Shown one piece after another: positions 41,701 to 53,700 of a stretch of DNA of 64,000 nt (positions are counted from its first letter, which is position 1; the number at the start of each line of letters is the position of its first letter). The notes beneath the pieces are model-generated. The model did no database searches. It saw only the letters and a program-made list of their open reading frames with translations, and had not been told where the DNA came from. Both the position numbers and the translations under genes were made by a program. The DNA is from Siniperca chuatsi (Eukaryota > Chordata > Actinopteri > Centrarchiformes > Sinipercidae). Location: the NCBI RefSeq assembly GCF_020085105.1, contig NC_058059.1, positions 23,863,042-23,927,041 of the forward strand, read 5' to 3'.

Positions 41701-44700
41701 ACTCAGAGATTCGCAATGGGGACATGTGGTGGCAAGTGGTCAGAGCTGAGAATGGGGGAGGAGACAATGTGGTGCTACTGCTGTTCTTCCTGTTTGGTGG
41801 GGCTGCAAGCTGGAAATGGGGAAGGGGGGTTGGCGTCACTGGTGAAACTTGTTTGGTGTTTTCTGCAGAATGCCCTCCACTCATCTCTAAACTAAAGGCT
41901 CTCCCTCTGTACATGTCCTTTGCAGTGTCTTCTAATATGCAGGCATCACTCAAACTGTGTCTTGTCTTTCTGTCCATCACCAGGGTTTCATTGTATTCAG
42001 TAATGTTATCGCCATCTCCTGTGCTGGTTGGTGAGATGCCTGGGAAGGTGATAGCATCCAGGTTGGCCTGGCTCAGCCTCTCGCTAGCATGCCACTCAGC
42101 GCTGCCTCCATACTGAGTCCCAGATGGGGTGAAAGGGCAGGGCAGGCCAACGGAGGCCGCCAAGGTGGAGGTGTTGTTCGCTCGCTGCCGCTCGCTGCTC
42201 CTTTGTCGCTCCCTACGAGTGACGTGAGTGTAGGAAGAGCCTGGGTCTAGGATCAGAACACAAGGAAGGGTCAGAGAGATAATTCCGTGTGGGATCACAG
42301 TGCTAGAAGATATATTTATCATCTGCACATGATTGAAGAATCAAAGAATGATTCAACAAGTCCTAAACAGTCAAACTAAGACAAGTGACCTAAGATCAAT
42401 TCCAGATAATGACAGTTTGACCCTAAACCAACACTTTTGTGGATGCAATTTGCAGACATTTGTGCACTAAATCTTCTCAGTGTCATTACTTTGGAACTGT
42501 TAAATAGCTTGAGAACAGTGAGGCAGGGCATTGTTTCAGTTAACACATGCTGCTGGGAAGAGAGGAAATAAGAAAACTGAAAAAGGCGCTGACACTCATG
42601 ACTAATAACTCACAGACATGTCATCAAATCCATCCTAGCAAGTGTACGGTTACAGTTTGGAGTATAATTGATGCTAATCATAAGATACTGCTGTTGGGAC
42701 CACTGGCACTCCACAGATGAATTTGTGAATTTGTGGGATTTATGCTCTTTTGTTCTGTAAACAAAGGAAAGCCACAGAACTCAGTTTCCCACAGTCCTCC
42801 AGACTTCACACCTGTGAATTCACCCAGGCTCCAGCTACCATTGGTCAGTCTGACCTGTGACCTGTGATGTCACCAGGTCAATAAAAGGATCAGTGGGCCA
42901 TTGTTGTCTCTCTTTCCTCCTGGCTTTGTCTCCAGCACTGCTTCTCAGCAGCAGCTGCTACTGACGTATAATCTGCTCAGAGCAGAAATACCGAACCAAA
43001 CTCTCTCTCTCTTACTGCAGAGCCACGAGGGCCTGCGTAAGATTTCTGTAACAAGGCTTAGTTAGTGCTACTAAGTCTGCCAGCTAACTTTAAGAAGCTA
43101 ACTGTAAAGAGAACATATGAAGCGACGGAGCAACAAAGTTAACTTTTGCTAAATTAAAGAGGTGTTCAAGCATTGTAACATCAATAGCTGGATCAGAGCT
43201 TGGACTTAGCTTTATTATCATCAGATATTAGACTGAATCTGACAGTAGGTTATGTCCACAGACACAATTTATTCACAATACACTGAAAACTAAGGCTTTT
43301 ACTTTTAATCTCAATGGTCCAATCCCTAGCAGCTTTTAGCTTTTTTTAGCTTTTCCTTTAGAACCAAATTCCTGTTAGCAAGTAGATTAGTGTTGATTTA
43401 TTTATTTTTAATTTTCATCCTTGACAGGCTGCTCCTTTCATCCTCAGCTGATGATTTATCAAATGAAAAAGCCAGATATGGAAAAATTATTCTTTGGTTT
43501 AAGTGTTAAGCAATCTGCACATGCTTTCTTTCAAGGAGTTGAGAGGAGGCCACAAATTAGATAACTTTTTGTTGTAGTGAACATCTTGTTTTTATTTTTA
43601 TTTTGCTCACCTTGCGAAGGTCCTGCAGGCTGGATGGTGTTCAGACTGTTCTGGGAGTGTTGAGGAGAGACAAGGTGCTCTGATACCTGGATGTCTGCAG
43701 GTCTGAGAGACAGACAGATAAAGAAAGATTTAAAGAAAGGGACGAAGATGTCAACAGACAGATATTCAGACAGTTGTAATCTTCAGTTTACGTCGTGGAT
43801 GTGTCAGAGTTAATTGAACTTTAAGGTTTGAGGTTCATTTATTTATCAGTATACAACACAGGGTTGCACAACAAAATGCAAGCTGTAGTGCCCCCAAAAC
43901 CCCAGAAAACTATTTATGGTGAAATGCACAGGATGAATTGAGGGATCTCACAGCCTGAGGAAAGAAGCTGCTCTGTAGTCTAGTGGTACAGCAGCGGATA
44001 CTTGCCAGACGGCAGCGGGGTGTCTTTTAATATCCTTTGATATCCTTACTTTTACATATCATCCTTAATCTTTACGTTTATCCTTGCTTTATTCAGGTTT
44101 TAGTGAAATATGATTCTTTTGAGTACTGAGTTGGATAAATTGGGGGATTTCCACAGGATGTTAGTTGGAAAATCCCCTGCTGTACATTCCCCCCACCTGT
44201 TTCCTGTTTTTGGTCAGCAACAGGCCTTGCTCTGTTCAAGCTCCTGCACCTGCAGCATGTGCTGATTTTAGTGGAGACGCCTATATAAAGTAAGGCTTCC
44301 TGCGCTTGCGTCTCTCTCTCCCAGCACACGGTGTCAACCGGATACAAAATTTTATATTAATTGGAATTTTATTTAAATAACTATGGGTGACTCCTTTTAA
44401 ATCAATAAGCCTTCTGCATATTCTGGCAATTTTCTGAAATTGGTGAAAGCTGTTTGCTCACAATACCTCTGCAGTTTGCCCGCCATCAGTTTTTTCCCTA
44501 CTAGGGCTCTGGCTGATAGGAGTAGTACAAAATCGAGGATTTGCCAGGGTATGTCAACCAGCCACTAAATTTTACATGAATGGCAACTTTATTAAAATGA
44601 ATATGAGTCACTAAAAAGATAAAAGGTCTCTGAAAACCCATACTCCTTTTAAATTAAATAAGCCTTAAATTAAAGCCATGTGAAAACAGAGCCAGACCAG

Positions 44701-47700
44701 TCCTCTACCTTTTTATTTTTTATTATTTTTATTTTATTGTGATTTTTATTATTATAACCTTGTAATACTGAGTGAATAAAATCCCATAAAATGTCATAAG
44801 CCCTTGTGTGATTAGTTTGTTCTGAGAGAGAGCTCACAAAAGCATTTAAAGACAGGGTTCTCTTCAAGAGGACACCACGGTGCCAGAGAGGTAAGCTCCA
44901 GCGCATCCACACTACAGTAACAGAACTGATTTGCCTTAGGCACATACACACACACCACACACCTTAAGGGGTAGAGAGCCTGTGTAGGGACCCCTCCCTG
45001 GACCGACCAGGTGTTTGGATCTGGTGAAGCCTCATAACTGTTAGGAGTCAATTGGTTAGAGGTGTAAATCCTGATAGGGTTCTTGAGACAGAGTGACCGG
45101 GACAGGTTTGTGGGCTTGCAGGAACACTCCCCCACCGGCGTAGCCCCGTAACAGGCGAATAAAAAGGAATCGCCAAGGGCACCTTTGGGAGTCTCTCTCT
45201 GTGACGTCCACGTCAGGCCAGTGGATAGAATCACATAAGAGGGCCCTCCTCCGCCCCTCTCCCCTTCCTGCGTCTGCGTGCCTCAGGGTTCATATGTTGC
45301 CTCAAGTCAGGGACGAGGCCAGTGAGCAAGGGTGGCAGTGTAGGGGCCCGCGGCAGCAACTGTACACTGGACAGAGAAACTAGTCGCATTTTTTCCTGAG
45401 GGCTAAGGGCCCGTTAGCATAGTGCTACAGGCGGCAGATTAATGAAAGTGCCGCCGCCGGGAAAGTCTCAGTTTTGATGCTTCTGAGGGCAGCCCGGTTT
45501 AAAAAGGGGGATATTCTCCTTCCTGCCATGTAAGATAATCATCAATAAAAACTATGTTTTTAACAGCCTGTTAAAAACAGCCTTACTGTTAGAGATGACC
45601 ACCCAACCTTTTCATACAAGATGTAATGATAAGTAAAATAACTGTCACTGATAATGAATCTTAGGGTGGAGTGATAAACTGAATCTAGCGGTTTAAGAGT
45701 GGAGGCAGAGACGTGTCTATAGATAACATAACCATAGTCCAAGACAGATAAGAAGACGGCCTTAATTATCGCTTCCTACTGAAAATTAGCTCTGTTTCTG
45801 TACAAATATCCAATTTTTGTCGTAGCTTGTTGACAAGTGTGTCAATGTGAAATTTAAACGGAACTTTTTGATCCAGTCAGATACCAAGATATTTGAAGTC
45901 TGAAACCCTCTCAATACTCTTCTCCATTCATAGTGGTAATATGCAAACTATTGTCCACAAAATCTCTGGCACTAGAGAATAGCATGTATTTAGTCTTGCT
46001 TGCATTCAGGACTAATTTCAAATTAAAAAATGCATCTTGCAAATTTGACAAAGGCTTGTTGTAGTATCTCAGTGGCTGAGTGTGCAGTATTTGCAAAAAC
46101 AATACAGAACGGTATCATCCTCATAAAGATGGGCATTACAGTTTGCTATAGCGGACGTAATATTGTTAATATAAATTGTGAACAAGACGGGACCCAAAAT
46201 TGAACCTTGTGGAACCCCCTTTGACAGTGGTAGAAATACAGAACGATCATTTCCCAAAATCACACATTGCTGTCTATGAGACAGGTAGTCCTGAAACCAT
46301 TTACAGGACTTATAATCAAAACCAATATCACGTAGACTCTGTAGGAGCATAACATGATGAACAGTTGCAAATGCTTTTGACAAATCAACAAGGGCAGCAC
46401 AATATTTCCCTTGGTCAACAGCAGATACAATATCATACATATCTTGAGAGGAAAGATTTCAGCTGATTATTAATTAATGACTCCTGGACCCTATTCTACT
46501 ATTTTACTATTCTAAATTACTACATGGTCTTTGCATTGTTTTGCTTTTCTCAAGGAGGATGTGCATTTATTTTTGAGTTGCCTAAAAGTCAGCTAATGGG
46601 CTGTTTCACCAGTGTGCCTCACTAGAGCCCAGGCTTTGTCCCTTGAACATTGATAATTCAGTAGAAAACCAGGGGCATGATCTATCTTTAACCCTAAGCT
46701 TTTTAAAAGGTGCATGTTTATCAATGATAGCAAGTAATGAATTTGTGAAATATTTCAATGCCAATTCTACATCTGGTATTTCAGAGATGTGATGTATATT
46801 ACTGTCAGCAAGGTCCCTGAAAAAAGCCTGTTCATTAAAAGTTTTAAAATTTCTTTTAAAAAGAATCCTAGAGGTTGATCTTTCCATTCTAGTATTTCTG
46901 ATGCAGGCTAGACAGTGGTCACTAAGGCCAAGTGCAAAAACTCCAGAAGCAGTAATTTTGTCCCTCCTAGTGGACAGCATCAAATCTACCAATGTTGATT
47001 TTAAAGGATCCTTTAAATTAGGTCTGGTCAGCTCATCAATTAGCTGTGACAGACTGAGATTGTCACATATCTCCTTTAGACTATTTGAGTCATTTGCTAA
47101 CCAGTTTAGATTAAAGTCACCTAGAACCAGCATCTCTGAGTTACTGTACTGAGCAAGTAAGTCTGCTAGTTTATTAATTGCACTAGAGACAGCTGAGGGT
47201 TGTCTGTATACACCCACCACATTAATTGATGTTACTAGATAGGTTAACTTTCAGAGCACATTCAAAGGAATGAGGTATGGTGACAGCATTTAAAACACTA
47301 ACAGATAAACATGACTTCGCATATACAGCAACACCACCCTCCCTTCCAACTCTATCTATTCTGGGAAATCTCAGAATTGCGTGTACTCTGTTTAAGCCAG
47401 GTTTCTGTCAGAACCAGAATATCGCGGTCAGTCTGTGATACAAGACTTTTCAGGTGATCTAATTTGAATTGATTACACAGACTTCTGATGTTTAAATGCG
47501 TCAATCACAGGGCATTTCTGGATTTGAAAACATATGGGTTAAATAATACCTGACCAGAGTCACATGGGGGCTTACTTGAAAATGACAATCTGGAGCTTGT
47601 TTGGGGTTTGGGTTTTATGATTCTTAAATTTTTAGGATTATAACAATTTAAATAGGCTGACGGTGTTTACGAGGGCCATTAGTAATCAATACAGGAATGT

Positions 47701-50700
47701 TAGACCCAGGAGCAGAGAGTGAAGGACAGAGTGCGTTCTGAACTGGGCTCAACTGGAAAATGCCCACATGCATTACAATAGTCGAGACAGATGGGTGATG
47801 ACGTAGCAGCTGTAGGGCGGAGGTGTTAATGTTCTTAACAAGGGCACCTGGGAGGGATGAGGTGCAGCACCTGTTGATCTGAACATGACGGACCATGGAT
47901 GACCCAACAACCAGCACGGGTGGATAGTATGATTGTCCTCAACAACTGCCTCGGTGGACATTCCAGGGCGCACACCGACAGAGGTGGAGGTGCCGAATGA
48001 CGCTCAACCGGGTGAGAGCGAGCCACAGTAGTGTCGTGTTTCCTTGGGTGATGGGTAGACTGCCATAGCATAGTGGAGAGTGTCGCAGTGCAGTCGATGG
48101 CATGGAGGATTGGGGTTGCTCACACAGAGGGGGGGGGGGAATTCCTGCTCATCCAGGACATCGATTGTGGGCTCCAGGGCTTGAGAAGTGCTCTCCAGAT
48201 GTAGAGCCACTGGCATAGAGCAGCAAAGGGAGTACTTGCCTCGCAGCTTTCTGTCTTTCACCAAGGTCCAGGGCTCTGGGGTAGAACAAGCTTGGGACTT
48301 GGGCTTTGCTCCAAGGCTCAACCATGTATCTTCTCTCACAGCTGGTGGGGCATCAGATGGGGCTGACTCACCCACAGCAACAATGGACCTGGACCAAGGC
48401 AGGGTGGTGTCGGAGTCCAGTGTTGCAAAATTTGTCCCGGCGAGAGTTCTAGCTAACCGGTTCTAGCTAGCAGCAGATTCTGCTAGCAGCAGGTACACCC
48501 AGGAGCAGAAAGCGTCACAGGAATGTATCAAGGCAACAGTTGGCCAGTCAGATGCTTACAATCCACTGTCAGTCAAAAACTAATTTCACCAATACGCTAC
48601 CTCAACCAGTTATCAATCACTTTAATTCAGTGAATCATTTCACAGTATTATGGGGGGGGGGGGGGCACAAACTCACGCTCCATCCATCATTTGTTTTGTA
48701 CCGACAACTTTTCAACTAGCTACGGTGTCTGCTTACCAACTCCTTGATCATAAAAGAATATAGTAACTTTTACCAGTGCAGCAAGAAAATGTGTTCTTTG
48801 ATTAGATTATCAAATGGACAGTGGATCATAGATGTTTGTTTGTGGCTTCCAGCATTAGCTAGCGAGCCTTCATTTTCCCAGAATCGTGCCCGGTGGGCGG
48901 AGAAGGGACTAACTGCAAACCTCCCTCCTGAGGCCACTAGTTCTGTGAACCAATTAGGTTTCAACATGCATAGTAGGGTTCTGTTGTATGAAGTAGGTTA
49001 TGTAAACTTTAACTTATTTCACCTTAGCAGTCCACCAAAATCTGTTTCTGAACTAATTTTGGATCTAAAGATTGACAAACGATGGTTAAGTTTGTTTCTT
49101 TGTGTCAAACTTCCCCTGTCTCCTATGAGAAAGATGATTAGCCGAATCAATAAGTGATTGACGAGCGGCATATTGGTGAAATTAGTTTTTAATTTACAGA
49201 GGATTGTAAGCCTTGGATTGGCCAAATTAAAAAATGATTGACAGTTACCCCTGCCATTCAAAGTCTCCAGTCTGCGGAGATACTCTACTGGAGTACCGGA
49301 TCCGTTCTGCACATGCGCAAAGCAGGTCCTGTTAGTCAAAGAAGGTTACTGCAAATGTGCCTAAAAAATTCCAAAACTAAATCTTTCAAATCAAGATAAC
49401 AAAATGGAAATCATTGGAAATGTAATAGTTCACTATTATGTAATAGGGAATTTATTGAAGTTATAAAAAACCTGAAACTTGTCATGCCGACACCGGCTGC
49501 CCAATCCGTTCTGCACATGTGCGTACTTATTACTGCCTGATTTGTACCACGCATGTGTGAACATTTTACTTGACGACAGCCCATGGATGTATAAAGAAAC
49601 AGCCAGCAAGTTATTTTTTTACTTTATTAACAACACAATATTAAAGTAGTCTGTTAAAAAAGATTTCCAAATAATTTATACATTTTTATATTATATACTC
49701 TGATGTATATTTATAACAACTTTCATAATGACATATGACATTGTTTACGTTTTTTCGTTTTTAATTACAAATGAAGTATAGATTAAAAACCAATTTGTTA
49801 TCTTGAGTGTGAGTAGGATTTCATTTACATCTCGAGTAATTTTGAACAGGCACATGTGCGGTAACCTCCGTTGACTGACAGAACCACTTTTGCGCATGTG
49901 CAGAACGGATCGGGCAGCCGGTACGGATCTGGCACTGACAAGCCTAAAGTACACACACACACACACACAACACATGCAAGCACACTGGTTGACTGTTAAC
50001 AGTCTATTATGGAAATGAGGTAAAATATCGGTGCAGAAATTCCAATGATCCCTCAGTTCTCGAGCAGGAAACAAACAGCAGTCTGTCACAGACACGCCAG
50101 GCTCCACAACCTCACAACCACACCTGTTGCCAATCACACACCTGATACCCATCTGCATCGCTTCAGCTCCAGTACAAAAACACCCCACTCACCTCAGTCA
50201 GTGTCCGGTCTTGTTTCTACAAGGACAATACTCTCTGCCCTACCAGACAATGCTTCAGACTCCAGCCTTCGAACAGTGTGTTTCTCCTCTCCTGAGTTCC
50301 TGTCTCCAGCTCTGTGTTCTCCTGACTCCAGTGTGTGTTGCCTACTCCCGATCTCCTATCCAGCTAAGCTAAGGACAGTATCAGTATCCATTATCACCCA
50401 TTCTACTCACTGCTTGCTTAACTGGTGTTCAATAAATCATCTGTGTCTTCATCTCGGTGTCTCCTGCTATTCTGTCCGTAACACAGTCCTGACATTTTAC
50501 TCAAACTAGTTAAAAATGTAATCATTTTGTAAACAGAGCAACATGAACAAATCATCACACAGAAAACATCTGTGAGAAAAGATGATGCACGGCTGAACAG
50601 GCCCTCGGCCAAAGAGGTTTTTAGTGTTGTTGTATAATGTGATATCTTTATTTTGTCTTTTATTCTGAAGTCTACTTTTTTGATTTTCATTGCTGAAGAG

Positions 50701-53700
50701 TGTCTTATTATATACATACTAATTAAGGTTACTGAACTGAACTGAGAGACATGATAAATCAGATGACAGGGAAGGATGGATGAAAGACTGTGAGAACCCA
50801 CGAGGAAAAATCTGGTCTGGGATTTTAACCATCAGCTGTTTGGTCACATGATCACATGGTCTGAATGCAGATGTGGCATACCTGTCCTCAGCCAGAGAGT
50901 GGCGTCCAGGTTCAGAAATGAAAACACCAAACATCCTGATGTCACCTGGAGGGAAGTCCTGAAACACACACAGACAAAGTTTAGTCTTTTAGGTTCTTTT
51001 AGGAAGATAATTCCACTACTGTTGTTTATCATCTTCTTATGAAGTCATATTGTATTCATGTTTCATATAATTTCTAATTCATATTATTGTGAATCTCAAG
51101 TTTTATCTTATCTTATTATATTATGACACAATCCTCTGGTCCAGATGAATGATTACAAGTTCAGTCTGATCTAAATCTGTCCCAGCATATTGAGAATTTA
51201 CAGCAGTTTAAAAATACTATTTTTGTCTACTAAACCACAACACAACTATTTGACTAAATGAGATGAACATGAATGACTTTTTGTCATGTAAATTTGAATA
51301 CTTCAATAAATGTGAATGTGACAGTTATCATGAGAGTAATATAGAGCACCAGTCACATATCAACAAAATCCGTAATGTTTACATTTTTTCTCCTACTTTA
51401 CTCACCTTTAAGGTATGATAGACTTTAGACTTTATTGTCCCCAAGGGGACATTTCTTTCCACAGTGCTGTACATGTCAGACAACAACAGCATACCGTAAC
51501 AACATACAATGACAGACAACAGTGCACACTCAGGCCAGTTCAGCGATAGGCCATGATAGTACACTACACATAATAAATATCAACTAATTATTGATACTAC
51601 TTTATACTGTACTAATATTTGAGTCTTTAAAGCAATAGTTTGACATTTTAGGAAATATACAGTACTTATGTGTGTTGCCAAGAGTGAGATGAGAAGCTTG
51701 ATACCACTGTCATGTCTATGAGTTAACTGTTAAGCTAGAGCCAGCAGGCCAACAGTTGAGAACTGTATAATAGTAGCTACAGAGAGACATTTTGTTTCAT
51801 TCAGAGCTCACAAAGCTGTGACTGAAAGTCAGTTTAGAATTTGAGACTTGCTGAAGTAAAATGATTGTTAATACGAATCACTGAGTGTGTACAGTAGCCT
51901 TATCTGATTCTTCCTCATCTGTAAAGCCCTTTTTTGGGGACTTTTGGACTACATACAGTAAATAAAGTGTACTGAACTTGACTATAAACACTGAGTATTC
52001 CTGTGTCTGTCTCTCTGACCCATTTTAAACACACACACAATGAAAACACACAGAACACAGGCCTGAAGTTTGCTGTTTTTCCACTGAACTGAATTAGAGC
52101 TCTCCAACACAATCTTTAACATGTCTGTGTGAGACCCTCGATCAAACATTTTTTTGTTTTTAGATTTACATTCAAAAGAAACTCAACTTCATAGTATCAC
52201 ACTCAATCACAGTATTACATCAATCAAGTGCATTGAAAGACAACAAAATAGTTATGTTTTTCATGCAGTTTAGAAAATTGTCCTTTCTGGTGCATTCAAG
52301 GACATTTCAAAATATTTATCAGCTGTTTAAATTAAAAAAGCCAACTGTAAAAACAATACTGTCACCACCCTGCAGTGAAATCTATGTTTAAAGTGAGAGG
52401 ACAGGGTGTCTGTAGACTGGACTGCAATGATGTTTATGTGACAGTGGCTGCTCTGATCACTGAAGGAGATAAAAGAAAAAGTCCGCCTTTACTGCATTCC
52501 TTTAAGAACTTTGTAGATGTGTGTATGATGTATGTATGTGTGTGTGTGTTATCTTTGCCATCATCCACATCGGACAGCGCCCAGCCATCGTCTCCGGCTC
52601 TCTGGCACCTCACAGGAAACTTTGAGGATTCTGGGTATTTCCTGTGTGACTCAGTGCCAAATGTCCCTTAATGGTAAAATGTTGTCAAATAAATGGTAAT
52701 GACAAGAGGAATCTGAATATAAGATTTCTTGGCAATTGTTCTAAGTTGTTGACACATTTCATTTTGGACCAAAGTGGATGGCCAAAAAATGTCAAATATA
52801 AAATTGATAAGATTCAATTGAATGGTGAGATGCCATTTTTACATTGATAAGAAGCAAAGAGGATGTATTTGGCACAAGTTGTAGTCTTGAGATTATCTAT
52901 CCTTGTTTAGAAAATCTTTAACCCTGTGCACGCATCATGATAGTTTTTTAAATCCTTGACTTTGTTTATTAGGTACTACTAGACAAGACAGTTGGAATTC
53001 ACATGATAAATACATAAAGTGCTATTGGCAGGTAAGAAATGCATCACATACATCATATAGAAAGCGCACTAAGCTGGTTTAAATCCTATCTATCAGATCG
53101 ATCTCAGTTTGCACATGTTAACGGTGAGTCCTCCGTGCTCGCCAAAGTTAGTCACGGAGTTGCACAAGGTTCTGTGCTTGGACTGATTCTATTCACCTTA
53201 TATATGATTCCTCTAGGCAATATTATTAGGAAACACTCCATAAACTTTCATTGTTATGTGGATGATACCCAATTATATCTATCGATCAAGCCAGATGAAA
53301 CTACCCAGTTAGCTAAACTTCAAGCATGTCTTAAGGACATAAAAACCTGGATGACCTGCAATTTTCTGATGTTAAACTCTGACAAAACTGAAGTTATTGT
53401 ACTTGGCCCCAAACACCTCCGAGACACGTTATCTAAAGATATAGTTGCCCTAGATGGCATTGCCCTGGTCTCCAGCACCACCATAAGGAACCACAGAGTT
53501 ATCTTTGATCAGGATTTATCCTTTAACTCCCACATGAAACAAACTTCAAGGACTGCCTTCTTTCACCTATGTAACACTGCAAAAATCAGGCACATCCTGT
53601 CTCAAAATGATGCCGAAAAACTAGTCCATGCATTTGTTACTTCTAGGTTGTACTATTGCAATTCCTTATTATCAGTCTCCAGTTGATCCAGAATGCTGCA

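Larger units (their letters stand above)
45545..48475 (-). mobile_element. CR1/L2-like LINE, nearly full 5' part, 3' end missing
   Basis: A non-LTR retrotransposon on the - strand inside the large shroom3 intron. Going 5' to 3' it has an ORF1 remnant with an SGNH-esterase-like segment (48375-47648), an apurinic endonuclease (47220-46606) and a reverse transcriptase (46440-45560). ORF1 with an esterase-like domain is known in the CR1/L2 groups. Several frame breaks separate the pieces. It stops abruptly in the RT C-terminal region near 45560 without a 3' UTR, next to an inverted TTTTTAACAG/CTGTTAAAAA sequence. Confidence 0.85.

Noticed and set aside
41571..42116. 181-codon + strand ORF
   Set aside because: Antisense shadow of shroom3 exon w12, whose frame and splice phases are well supported.
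48744..49157. 137-codon + strand ORF in the shroom3 intron
   Set aside because: No domain, no splice context and repeat-like surroundings; not supported as a gene.
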